A stretch of DNA of 64,000 nucleotides from Caenispirillum bisanense. GTDB taxonomy: Bacteria; Pseudomonadota; Alphaproteobacteria; Rhodospirillales; Rhodospirillaceae. The notes below the pieces were generated by a model. The model did not search any database, was not told the origin of the DNA, and saw only the letters and a program-made list of their open reading frames with translations. Of the stretch, positions 8,754 to 16,050 are shown one piece after another. Every line of letters begins with the position of its first letter. Position 1 is the first letter of the stretch. The stretch is from NCBI RefSeq assembly GCF_039523075.1, contig NZ_BAAAEP010000001.1, positions 186,001 to 250,000 on the forward strand, read 5' to 3'. Position numbers and translations under genes: made by a program.

Positions 8754-8786
8754 AGTGGCGGGCGACAGTCCCGCCACTTTCGTTTC
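8754..8786 (+). terminator. Rho-independent terminator
   Basis: A 9-bp perfect stem (8754-8762 with 8770-8778), a 7-nt loop and a T-rich tail behind the proline-rich protein gene. Confidence 0.75.
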
Positions 8787-9088
8787 TGGCTGCCGCCATC
8801 GCGTCGAGAAACTTTCCGCAAAAGTCGGAAAATAGCCGGTCAGGGCGGGGCTGAATGCGCTGCAGCAAAGGCAAAGCCTCTACTTCTCGTGTGGCCTGAC
8901 CGCGCTTAAAAACCCTTCAAGTTACTCAGGAAGGGGCTTGCTCCTGCTGCTGCGAATCCCCCATACTCAGGTCAGGTGCAAGAAAACAAACAAGCGTTCG
9001 CAGGGACTGGTCGCCGTTTCAGGGCTCCATTGGTCACCCGGAAAGACCCCAGGCACCACGGCACCGTCCAGCCAAGGGAGGCCAGGAC
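8787..9088 (+). other. intergenic leader upstream of the cox cluster
   Basis: About 300 nt without a gene. It is less GC-rich than its surroundings. A possible weak promoter is TTGCTC at 8938-8943 with CATACT at 8962-8967 (18-nt spacing). A ribosome site (GGGAGG) stands just before coxB. No clear operator palindrome was seen. Confidence 0.4.
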
Positions 9089-9934
9089 ATGTCATTGCAC
9101 TTGCTGCGGCCGCGTAACGTCTGCGCTGCCGCCCTTGCCGCCACGGCCGTGGCAGTTGCCGGCGGAGCCGCACTCGCCGGCCAGCCGGAACCATGGCAGA
9201 TGAACATGCAGTCTCCGGCGTCGCCGACCATGGAGCGCATCTACGGCCTGCACAACTACATCACCCTGGTGATGATCGCCATCGTGGTGCTGGTCACGGC
9301 GCTGCTGGGCTGGTGCGTCCTGCGCTACAACCACCGGCGCAACCCGGTGCCGTCGCGCACCAGCCACCACACGCTGCTGGAAATTGCCTGGACGGCGGTG
9401 CCGGTGCTGATCCTGGTCACCATCGCCATCCCGTCGTTCCGGCTGCTCTACTTCATGGACCGCACGGAAGAGGCGGACATGACCCTCAAGGTCATCGGGC
9501 ACCAGTGGTACTGGTCCTTCGAGTACCCGGACCATGACGACGTCGCCATCGACAGCTTCATGAAAGGCGACGAGGACCTGGAAGACGGCGAGCCGCGCCT
9601 GCTGGCAGTGGACAACGTGATCGTGCTGCCGGTCCAGGCCAATATCCGCATCATCGTCACGTCCGACGATGTCATCCACAGCTTCGCCATGCCGGCGCTC
9701 GGCCTGAAGACCGACGCCATCCCCGGCCGCCTGAACGAGACCTGGGTGCGCATCGAGCAGCCGGGCCTGTACTACGGCCAGTGCTCGGAACTGTGCGGCG
9801 TCAACCACGCCTTCATGCCGGCGGCCATCCGCGCCGTCCCGCAGGAGGAGTTCGACGCCTGGATGAGCGAGACGCAGGCCGCCCAGGGCATCATCCCGGG
9901 CAGCGGCCGCGCCACCGAACTCGCCGAGCGATAA
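9089..9934 (+). CDS. coxB: cytochrome c oxidase subunit II
   Basis: A 281-residue subunit II of an aa3-type oxidase. It has a signal peptide (cleavage near ALAGQPEPW), two membrane helices (about residues 55-80 and 95-118) and a periplasmic cupredoxin domain. The CuA ligands are visible: His in DVIHSFAMP, then GQCSELCGVNHAFMP, giving Cys-x3-Cys-x3-His and the axial Met. WYWSFEYPD is the aromatic patch that passes electrons from cytochrome c to CuA. The start ATG 9089 has the strong ribosome site GGGAGG. It leads coxB-coxA-ctaG-coxC, with coxA 26 nt downstream. Confidence 0.97.
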   Translation: MSLHLLRPRNVCAAALAATAVAVAGGAALAGQPEPWQMNMQSPASPTMERIYGLHNYITLVMIAIVVLVTALLGWCVLRYNHRRNPVPSRTSHHTLLEIAWTAVPVLILVTIAIPSFRLLYFMDRTEEADMTLKVIGHQWYWSFEYPDHDDVAIDSFMKGDEDLEDGEPRLLAVDNVIVLPVQANIRIIVTSDDVIHSFAMPALGLKTDAIPGRLNETWVRIEQPGLYYGQCSELCGVNHAFMPAAIRAVPQEEFDAWMSETQAAQGIIPGSGRATELAER

Positions 9935-9960
9935 GAAACGGCTGGACAGGGGACTGGACC

Positions 9961-11580
9961 ATGTATCAGGGAACGGCCAACGACGCGCACGCCCACGGCC
10001 ATGACGACCACGCACCCACCGGCTGGAAGCGGTGGGTGTTCTCCACCAACCACAAGGACATCGGGACGATGTATATCGTCTTCGCTGTGGTGGCGGGGCT
10101 GATCGGCGGCTACATGTCGCTGGTGATCCGGGCCGAGCTGTACGAGCCCGGCCTGCAGGTGCTGGGCGGCGACAACCAACTCTACAATGTCTATGTCACC
10201 GCCCACGGGCTGGTGATGATCTTCTTCGTGGTCATGCCGGGGCTGATCGGCGGGTTCGGCAACTGGTTCGTGCCGCTGATGATCGGCGCGCCCGACATGG
10301 CCTTCCCGCGCATGAACAACATCAGCTTCTGGCTGCTGCCGCCGGCCTTCCTGCTGCTGATGGCGGCGATCTACACCGGCATCGGGCCGGGCACCGGCTG
10401 GACGCTCTACCCGCCGCTGTCGGATACCCTGTCGCACGGCGATGCCGCCGTCGACCTGGCGATCCTGGCGCTGCACATCGCCGGCGTGTCGTCCATCCTG
10501 GGCGCCATCAACTTCCTGGTGACCATCATCAACATGCGGGCGCCGGGCATGACCATGTTCCGCATGCCGCTGTTCGCATGGTCCATGTTCGTCACGGCGT
10601 TCCTGCTGCTGATGGCGGTGCCGGTGCTGGCCGGCGCGCTGACCATGCTGCTGACCGACCGCAACTTCGGCACCACCTTCTTCGACCCCTCCGGCGGTGG
10701 CGACCCGCTGCTGTACCAGCATCTGTTCTGGTTCTTCGGCCACCCCGAAGTCTACATCATGATCCTGCCGGCCTTCGGCATCGTCAGCCATGTCATCTCC
10801 ACCTTCTCGCGCAAGCCGGTGTTCGGCTACCTCGGCATGGTGTGGGCGATGGTGGCCATCGGCGGCATCGGCTTCGCGGTGTGGGCGCACCACATGTACA
10901 CGGTGGGCATGAGCGTCGATACCCGCGCCTACTTCATCATGGCGACCATGCTGATCGCCGTGCCGACGGGCATCAAGGTGTTCTCGTGGATCGCCACCAT
11001 GTGGGGCGGCTCCATCGAGTTCAAGACGCCCATGCTGTTCGCGGTGGGCTTCGTGTTCCTGTTCACCATCGGCGGCGTCACCGGCGTGGTGCTGGCCAAT
11101 GCCGGCGTCGACATCGTGCTGCACGACACCTATTACGTGGTGGCCCACTTCCACTACGTGCTGTCGCTCGGCGCGCTGTTCGCCATGTTCGCCGGCTTCT
11201 ACTACTGGATCGGCAAGATGTCGGGCCGCCAGTACCCGGAGACGCTGGGCAAGATCCACTTCTGGCTCACCTTCATCGGCGTCAACCTGACCTTCTTCCC
11301 GCAGCACTTCGCGGGTGTGGCCGGCATGCCCCGCCGCATCCCCGATTACCCCGACGCCTTCACCGGCTGGAACCAGATTTCCACCGTCGGCGCGTTCATC
11401 GGCGGCTTTGCGGCGTTGTTCTTCTGCTTCGTGATCTGGCGCACGCTCTATGCCGGCGAGCGGGCGGCGTCCAACCCGTGGGGCGAGGGCGCGACGACGC
11501 TGGAATGGACCCTCAGCTCGCCGCCGCCGGTCCACGCCTTCGACGAGCCGCCGGTCATCCCCGGCCGCGCGGCGGAGTAG
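9961..11580 (+). CDS. coxA: cytochrome c oxidase subunit I
   Basis: A 539-residue heme-copper oxidase core subunit with 12 membrane helices, holding heme a and the heme a3-CuB site where oxygen is reduced and protons pumped. FFGHPEVYIMILP contains the CuB histidine cross-linked to tyrosine and the glutamate of the D-channel (type A1). WAHHMYTVGM supplies the other CuB histidines, and VVAHFHYVLS carries the heme a3 and heme a ligands. The start is ATG 9961 (MYQGTANDAHAHGHDDH), inside a longer open frame that overlaps coxB. The histidine-rich cytoplasmic N-terminus is unremarkable for the family. Confidence 0.98.
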   Translation: MYQGTANDAHAHGHDDHAPTGWKRWVFSTNHKDIGTMYIVFAVVAGLIGGYMSLVIRAELYEPGLQVLGGDNQLYNVYVTAHGLVMIFFVVMPGLIGGFGNWFVPLMIGAPDMAFPRMNNISFWLLPPAFLLLMAAIYTGIGPGTGWTLYPPLSDTLSHGDAAVDLAILALHIAGVSSILGAINFLVTIINMRAPGMTMFRMPLFAWSMFVTAFLLLMAVPVLAGALTMLLTDRNFGTTFFDPSGGGDPLLYQHLFWFFGHPEVYIMILPAFGIVSHVISTFSRKPVFGYLGMVWAMVAIGGIGFAVWAHHMYTVGMSVDTRAYFIMATMLIAVPTGIKVFSWIATMWGGSIEFKTPMLFAVGFVFLFTIGGVTGVVLANAGVDIVLHDTYYVVAHFHYVLSLGALFAMFAGFYYWIGKMSGRQYPETLGKIHFWLTFIGVNLTFFPQHFAGVAGMPRRIPDYPDAFTGWNQISTVGAFIGGFAALFFCFVIWRTLYAGERAASNPWGEGATTLEWTLSSPPPVHAFDEPPVIPGRAAE

Positions 11581-11634
11581 CCAGCCACCGGCGGGGTGCG
11601 CCCCGCCCGACGGAAGAAGCAGGAGGCCCAGGCC

Positions 11635-12201
11635 ATGCCCGATCATCCCCCGGCCCGCAGCCGCAGCAACGCCCGCGTCGGGCTGATCTTCGCCGGCGTC
11701 GCCGTCGGCATGGTCGGGCTGGCCTTCGCCTCGGTGCCGCTCTACCGCCTGTTCTGCCAGGTCACCGGCTACGGCGGCACGCCCATGGTGGTGAGCGATG
11801 CCTCCGGCGTTTCGGTGATGGAGGGGCACCCGGTGACGGTGCGCTTCGACGCCTCCCTCAACGGCCGCATGCCGTGGCGGTTCGAGCCGCTGCAGAAGGA
11901 CATCACCGTGCCGCTCGGCCAGGACACGCTGGTCGCCTACCGGGCGCAGAACAGGTCGGACCGGGCCATCGTCGGCACCGCCACCTTCAACGTCACTCCC
12001 GCCAAGGCGGCCCAGTACTTCAGCAAGATCGAGTGCTTCTGTTTCACCGAACAGCGCCTGGAGCCGGGCGAGTCCATCGAGATGCCGGTGACGTTCTACG
12101 TCGATCCGGCCATCCTTGATGATCCCCACGCCCGCGACGTGCGCACCATCACGCTGTCCTACACCTTCTTCGAGAAGAAGGGGCGGGACGGGTCTTCTTG
12201 A
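11635..12201 (+). CDS. ctaG: cytochrome c oxidase assembly protein CtaG (Cox11)
   Basis: A 188-residue Cox11-family copper chaperone that delivers copper to the CuB site of subunit I. ATG 11635 is chosen for its AGGAGG ribosome site and because it is followed by a short polar N-terminus and one membrane helix (about residues 15-36, VGLIFAGVAVGMVGLAF). The periplasmic beta-domain has the copper-binding CFCF motif (Cys134 and Cys136) and the conserved Cys41 after the helix. Its place between coxA and coxC is the standard alphaproteobacterial arrangement. The heme O synthase gene ctaB, often found in this gap, is absent here. Confidence 0.96.
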   Translation: MPDHPPARSRSNARVGLIFAGVAVGMVGLAFASVPLYRLFCQVTGYGGTPMVVSDASGVSVMEGHPVTVRFDASLNGRMPWRFEPLQKDITVPLGQDTLVAYRAQNRSDRAIVGTATFNVTPAKAAQYFSKIECFCFTEQRLEPGESIEMPVTFYVDPAILDDPHARDVRTITLSYTFFEKKGRDGSS

Positions 12202-12265
12202 CCGGACCGCGACGGGCCGCGCCGCACGTACCAGACGGCCCGCGCCATGCAAGGGAGCGCAAGCG

Positions 12266-13069
12266 ATGAGTCAGGTTCAGGGCCACTCCGCCCGCAAGCA
12301 CCCCTTCCACATTGTCGATCCCAGCCCCTGGCCCTTCGTCGGGTCGGTGGGGGCCTTCGTGCTGGCGATCGGCGCCGTGCAGTATTTCCACGACGCGCCG
12401 CCGTGGCTGATGCTGGCCGGCTTTGCCATCCTGATCGTCACCATGTTCGGCTGGTGGCGGGACGTCATCAACGAAGCCATGGTCGACAAGGCCCATACGG
12501 AAAAGGTGCGCCTCGGCCTGCGCATGGGCATGGGCATGTTCATCGCGTCGGAGGTGATGTTCTTCGTCGCCTTCTTCTGGGCCTACTTCAACAGCGCCCT
12601 GATGGTCAGCCCGGGCGTCACCGAATGGCCGCCGGAAGGGATCGAGACCGTCCACGCCTGGGGCATCCCGGCGCTGAACACGGCCATCCTCATCACCTCC
12701 GGCGTCACCCTCATGTTTTCGGCCTCGGCGCTGAAGAAGGGCAACCGCGGCAGCCAGCTGTTCTTCCTGGGGCTGACGGTGGCGCTCGGCGTGCTGTTCC
12801 TCGGGCTGCAGATGTATGAGTACGGCGTGGTGGCCTTCGGCTTCACCGAGGGCATCTTCCCCTCCGTCTTCTACATGGCGACCGGCTTCCACGGCTTCCA
12901 CGTGTTCGTCGGCGTGTGCTTCCTGGCGGTGATGTTCATGCGCAGCCTGAAGGGGCACTTCGGACCGGGGCGCGAGGCGCTCGGCTACGAGGCCGCCGAG
13001 TGGTACTGGCACTTCGTGGACGTGGTGTGGATCTTCCTGTTCGTGGTGTTCTACTGGTGGGTCGGCTGA
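12266..13069 (+). CDS. coxC: cytochrome c oxidase subunit III
   Basis: A 267-residue, seven-helix subunit III that stabilises proton uptake and protects the oxidase from turnover inactivation. Recognisable segments are HPFHIVDPSPWP, the glutamate-containing helix FIASEVMFFVAFFWAYF, and the C-terminal WYWHFVDVVWIFLFVVFYWW. ATG 12266 has GGGAG upstream; an in-frame longer start would run into ctaG. A strong terminator 34 nt downstream ends the cox transcript. Confidence 0.97.
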   Translation: MSQVQGHSARKHPFHIVDPSPWPFVGSVGAFVLAIGAVQYFHDAPPWLMLAGFAILIVTMFGWWRDVINEAMVDKAHTEKVRLGLRMGMGMFIASEVMFFVAFFWAYFNSALMVSPGVTEWPPEGIETVHAWGIPALNTAILITSGVTLMFSASALKKGNRGSQLFFLGLTVALGVLFLGLQMYEYGVVAFGFTEGIFPSVFYMATGFHGFHVFVGVCFLAVMFMRSLKGHFGPGREALGYEAAEWYWHFVDVVWIFLFVVFYWWVG

Positions 13070-13103
13070 GCCGCCCACGGCCCTGCGCCAGCCTTCCTTG
13101 CAG

Positions 13104-13133
13104 GCCCGGCCGCCGTCTGGCGGCCGGGCTTTT
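13104..13133 (+). terminator. Rho-independent terminator of the cox operon
   Basis: An 11-bp GC-rich perfect stem (13104-13114 with 13119-13129), a 4-nt loop and TTTT. Confidence 0.85.
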
Positions 13134-13219
13134 CATTGCGGCAGAATGGGCTTGCATCGGCCGCCGGGGGTGGAGTATTGTCCCGCCACCTCACAGCAGC
13201 ACCGGCCTCACGGTGCAAC

Positions 13220-13228
13220 TTATCCACA
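13220..13228 (+). promoter_or_regulatory. DnaA box (perfect TTATCCACA)
   Basis: An exact match to the consensus DnaA 9-mer. Confidence 0.65.
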
Positions 13229-13250
13229 GGCTGAGATCATAGGCGCGCAA

Positions 13251-13280
13251 GCGGACCAACAGGGTTGGTGCCGCTCTTTT
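13251..13280 (+). terminator. terminator-like hairpin in the DnaA-box region
   Basis: The perfect inverted arms ACCAAC (13255-13260) and GTTGGT (13264-13269), with a 3-nt loop, are extended by GCGG/CCGC across one bulged base and followed by TCTTTT. It would end any rightward transcript starting after the cox terminator, perhaps a small RNA of roughly 100-140 nt; no such gene is identified. Confidence 0.5.
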
Positions 13281-13521
13281 GTGCGTCTGCGGCATGGGGT
13301 GTTCCATTCATCCTCTTGACACACCGGACGACGTAAAACTGTCTCGGAAGGTTCCAACGCCAGCAAATCCAAGGGATTTGAGGCAACCTTTCGATTCTTG
13401 TCGAGTCGTTGTCTTATACCTATGTCGCTGCCTCTTCCGTGGGCGGCCCCGTTTGCCGCTTTCTTAGGCAAAGAGGTGAGGGCCCCGGCGGGGTGCCGCA
13501 TGCGGACCGCTCTGCACAGAC

Positions 13522-13530
13522 TTATCCACA
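13522..13530 (+). promoter_or_regulatory. DnaA box (perfect TTATCCACA)
   Basis: A second exact DnaA 9-mer, same orientation as the one at 13220, in a purine-rich context. Confidence 0.65.
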
Positions 13531-13588
13531 GGAAGTGGGGAAAAGCTGGTGGGGCTTGCGGGCGGGGTGGGGGTAGGGGGGGAGAATG

Positions 13589-13614
13589 AAAAAAGGGCGC
13601 CCGGCGGGCGCCCC
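13589..13614 (-). terminator. Rho-independent terminator of the small leftward gene
   Basis: On the minus strand, an 8-bp stem (13613-13606 with 13602-13595) with a 3-nt loop, followed by six T residues (A-run 13589-13594 on the plus strand). Confidence 0.8.
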
Positions 13615-13643
13615 TTCATCGTGCTGCGGCGTGCGGCTGACCG

Positions 13644-13832
13644 TCAGGTCGGCTCGCCCGGCAGGTTGATCTCGGCAGTCGGGTCTGCCTCCACCAGGCG
13701 GGCCACTTCCTCGTAAGCGGCCGCATTCTGCTCCATCTGCTCGGCGAGGCTGGGGTTGTCCTGACCGACGGCCCGGAAGAAATTGGCGGCGCCGCGGAGC
13801 ATGTCGCCGGCGATGTTGGCAATGGTGGCCAT
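13644..13832 (-). CDS. small acidic hypothetical protein (62 aa)
   Basis: 62 residues starting MATIANIAGDMLRGAANFF. The start at 13832 has an AGGGG ribosome site, while the longer frame (to 13880) lacks one. An amphipathic N-terminal helix is followed by an acidic helical segment (AEQMEQNAAAYEEVARLVE) and a proline-ended tail. It is soluble, with no cysteine and no known motif. A good terminator lies 30 nt downstream, which supports it being a real transcript. The family is not recognised. Confidence 0.6.
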   Translation of the reverse strand: MATIANIAGDMLRGAANFFRAVGQDNPSLAEQMEQNAAAYEEVARLVEADPTAEINLPGEPT

Positions 13833-13949
13833 GAGGCTTCCCCTGATGTTGTGCGAGTGTGCGCGGCCCCAGGCTAGCAAGCCGGCCTGTACCGGGTCAA
13901 ACGCGGCAGTCCGGCCGGCCGTTACATTTTTTGCGGCGGCAGCGGGGTG

Positions 13950-14105
13950 TCAGGCGTTGCCGGGCACCGCTTCGATCCACCAGATCATGTTGGGCTGCGC
14001 CTGGCGTTCCTGGGCGAGGCGGAACTCGGCCAGGTACCGGCTGAGCGGGCGGGTCAGGGCGCCGGTGGCGCCGGACAGGGGGGACTTCCACAGCACACGG
14101 TACAT
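13950..14105 (-). CDS. small basic hypothetical protein (51 aa)
   Basis: 51 residues starting MYRVLWKSPLSG and ending with NMIWWIEAVPGNA. The start at 14105 is preceded by a perfect GGAGG ribosome site; the in-frame upstream start at 14165 is not. The middle is a basic helix (RPLSRYLAEFRLAQERQAQ). It lies between the 62-residue gene and the ferredoxin gene, all leftward. No family is recognised. Confidence 0.55.
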   Translation of the reverse strand: MYRVLWKSPLSGATGALTRPLSRYLAEFRLAQERQAQPNMIWWIEAVPGNA

Positions 14106-14167
14106 GGGGGCCTCCGTTGCGACAGGATGGCCACCACTTTGGGCGTAGACCCAAGGGATAATCAAGC

Positions 14168-14467
14168 CTATAAATTTTGCGCTTTAGTACCAGTCAACCG
14201 CTCCGCCACCGCCGCCCGTACCGGGTCCAGATCATCGGGGGCCAGCCGGTGCAGAACGGCGCCGCCGACCACCCGGGCGTTGGGTCCGATGCTGCAGTAC
14301 CCGAAGCAGACGCCTTCCTCCACCACCGCCGGCAGCCGCCCGGCGGCGGCCTCGGCCCGCAGGCCGGCCAGCACCGCCGCCGCCCCGCGCGCCCCGCAGG
14401 AGGAGGCGTGCAGGCCGTACCGGCTGTGGGTGCAGACCAGCACCCGGCAGGGAGTGGCGTCCGGCAT
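14168..14467 (-). CDS. thioredoxin-like [2Fe-2S] ferredoxin
   Basis: A 99-residue protein starting at 14467 (MPDATPCRVLVCTH), preceded by AAGGTG. The four cluster cysteines of the thioredoxin-fold 2Fe-2S family are visible: Cys in VLVCTHSRYG, Cys in HASSCGARG, and the C-x3-C pair in GVCFGYCSIGPN. The spacing resembles the NuoE-like (2Fe-2S) ferredoxins rather than plant-type ones. Small stand-alone members act as electron carriers or metal-sensing helpers; the partner here is unknown. The first residues encoded upstream of this start lack a ribosome site and are left out. Confidence 0.8.
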   Translation of the reverse strand: MPDATPCRVLVCTHSRYGLHASSCGARGAAAVLAGLRAEAAAGRLPAVVEEGVCFGYCSIGPNARVVGGAVLHRLAPDDLDPVRAAVAERLTGTKAQNL

Positions 14468-14626
14468 GGCGGCACCTTGGTTTATCGAAAGGGGTAGGGC
14501 AGTGTAAAACCTACCACGCCGCTGGGACAAGCGCCGAGATTTCGCCCTGCGCTGCCATCGCAGGTGGAACGTCGGTGGCGACGCCGCTATAACCACAGCA
14601 GGGAGACTGCAGCAGGGGGACGGATC

Positions 14627-14995
14627 ATGCAGCAGATGGAGCCGAAGCAGCGTATCGTCGAACGCAAGGTGTTCTACGCTGGCCAGTACGTGTTCCGCGA
14701 GGGCGAGGAGGGCAACCTGGCCTATCTGGTGCAGGAAGGCACCATCGAGATCATCAAGCGCACCCCGGTCGGCGACAAGCTGCTGGGCGAGGTGTCGCGC
14801 GGCGGCATCTTCGGCGAGATGGCGCTGATCGACAGCCAGCCGCGCATGGCTTCGGCGCGGGCGGCGGAGCAGACGACGCTGATCGTGGTGACCCGCGACC
14901 AGTTCGAGCGCAAGCTGCGCGATGCCGACCCGTTCATCCGCGGCCTGCTCAATATCTTCGTCCGCAACATCCGGCAGATGGCGGCCAAGGGCTGA
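14627..14995 (+). CDS. stand-alone cyclic-nucleotide-binding domain protein
   Basis: A 122-residue protein consisting only of a Crp-type sensor domain. FREGEEGNLAYLVQEGTIEI forms the start of the beta-roll, and FGEMALIDSQPRMASARA is the phosphate-binding cassette with the Gly-Glu pair and arginine of cyclic-nucleotide binders. Two C-terminal helices follow, with no helix-turn-helix, so it cannot bind DNA like Crp. The start at ATG 14627 has an AGGGGG ribosome site. It stands 78 nt before a DUF502 gene. It probably works by protein-protein contact upon ligand binding; the ligand is not known. Confidence 0.85.
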   Translation: MQQMEPKQRIVERKVFYAGQYVFREGEEGNLAYLVQEGTIEIIKRTPVGDKLLGEVSRGGIFGEMALIDSQPRMASARAAEQTTLIVVTRDQFERKLRDADPFIRGLLNIFVRNIRQMAAKG

Positions 14996-15073
14996 TCGTC
15001 ATGCCGCGGTCGTTGAACTGGCCCGGGGAATACTCCACATTCTCCGGCATGATCCCCGTTTGTGCGGACCCCG

Positions 15074-15859
15074 ATGAGTCACGATCACACCACGCCGACC
15101 CCTGATCCTTCGCCCCACGACCATTCCCACGACCTGCCCCCCGTCAAGCCGCGCATGACGCTGGGCGGGCGGCTGCGGGCGTACTTCTTCGCCGGTATCC
15201 TGGTGACGGCGCCGGCCGCCATCACCTTCTACGTCGCGTGGCTGTTCATCGGCTTCATCGACGAGCAGGTGACCAGCCTGCTGCCCAGCCGCTACAACCC
15301 GAACGAGATCCTGCCGTTCTCCATCCCCGGCCTCGGGCTGGTGATGCTGGTGGCGGCGCTGACCATGATCGGCGCCTTCACGGCCGGCTTCCTCGGTCGC
15401 ATGGCGCTGCGTTTCAGCGAGGCGGTTCTGGCCCGCATGCCGGTCATCCGGTCGCTGTACGGGGCGGTGAAGCAGATCTTCGAAACGGTGCTCGCCACCC
15501 AGTCCACCGCCTTCCGGCAGGTGGTGCTGGTGGAGTATCCGCGCCGCGGCATCTGGGCCATCGGCTTCGTCTCCGGCGTCACCAAGGGCGAGGTGCAGAA
15601 CCTGACGGCGGACGAGGTGATCAACGTCTTCCTGCCGACCACGCCCAACCCCACCTCCGGCTTCCTGCTGTTCGTGCCCCGGCGCGACCTGGTGGTGCTG
15701 AACATGAGCGTCGAGGACGGCATCAAGATGGTGGTGTCCGGCGGCATCGTCACACCGCCCGACCCGCGCCCGGCGGAGGAAGCCAAGGTACCCCTGGTGC
15801 GCTCCAACGAACCCGAACCGCCGGCACCGGTGCCGGAAGACCGCCAGCCGGCGGGGTGA
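15074..15859 (+). CDS. DUF502 family membrane protein
   Basis: 261 residues from ATG 15074 (GTG 15062 is an alternative). A histidine/proline-rich cytoplasmic N-terminus (about 35 residues) is followed by two membrane helices (AYFFAGILVTAPAAITFYVAWLF and PGLGLVMLVAALTMIGAFTAG). The DUF502 core then contains RMPVIRSLYGAVKQIFETVL, VEYPRRGIWAIGFVSG and FLPTTPNPTSGFLLFVPR. The C-terminal tail is proline-rich. The family is widespread, its function unknown; plant homologues (LCV-like) are linked to membrane trafficking, which says little for bacteria. Confidence 0.92.
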   Translation: MSHDHTTPTPDPSPHDHSHDLPPVKPRMTLGGRLRAYFFAGILVTAPAAITFYVAWLFIGFIDEQVTSLLPSRYNPNEILPFSIPGLGLVMLVAALTMIGAFTAGFLGRMALRFSEAVLARMPVIRSLYGAVKQIFETVLATQSTAFRQVVLVEYPRRGIWAIGFVSGVTKGEVQNLTADEVINVFLPTTPNPTSGFLLFVPRRDLVVLNMSVEDGIKMVVSGGIVTPPDPRPAEEAKVPLVRSNEPEPPAPVPEDRQPAG

Positions 15860-15867
15860 GTTGCCTT

Positions 15868-16047
15868 AAACCACCAAGACACAAAGGCAACAAGAGGGCG
15901 GCGAGTGTGGCGGATGCCTTGCCCGGTCGGCGCCGGTGGCGGAGGTACTGCGCGCAAGGCGCGCAAAGACTCACCTGCCGAAAAGGAAGCGAGGCTGCGG
16001 CCATCCTGCCGCAGCCTCTTGGTGTACTTGGTGCCTTGGTGGCTAAA
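15868..16047. repeat. dispersed palindromic repeat, copy A (arms with 9-nt periodicity)
   Basis: The left arm (15868-15896, core ACCACCAAGACACAAAGGC) and the right arm (16015-16047, core CTTGGTGCCTTGGTGGC) form an imperfect inverted repeat of about 28 bp around a 118-nt centre. The arms are built of degenerate CACCAAGRC nonamers. The centre holds a perfect 10-bp hairpin (15991-16000 with 16009-16018) that could terminate the two convergent genes. The same arms recur at 34154-34264. Confidence 0.7.
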
Positions 16048-16050
16048 ACC

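Larger units (their letters stand above)
13134..13588. other. structured non-coding region with DnaA boxes (candidate replication-origin-like or DnaA-regulated locus)
   Basis: About 450 nt with no credible gene between the cox terminator and a leftward terminator. It contains two perfect DnaA boxes 302 nt apart in the same orientation and a partial box (TTATACCTA, 13412-13420). It also has a 7-bp palindrome (13364-13370 with 13374-13380) and two close GANTC sites (GATTC near 13393, GAGTC near 13403; the CcrM methylation target). Positions 13320-13420 are visibly AT-richer than the rest of the window. These are the usual ingredients of an alphaproteobacterial origin, but no dnaA, parAB, hemE or other classic origin neighbour is present. 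The function is an inference. Confidence 0.45.

Noticed and set aside
13316..13339. Promoter with perfect TTGACA in the DnaA-box region
   Set aside because: No acceptable -10 element at 16-18 nt spacing.
13220..13501. 93-codon minus-strand ORF across the DnaA-box region
   Set aside because: No ribosome site and no recognisable motif, and it would overlap palindromes and DnaA boxes; better explained as non-coding.
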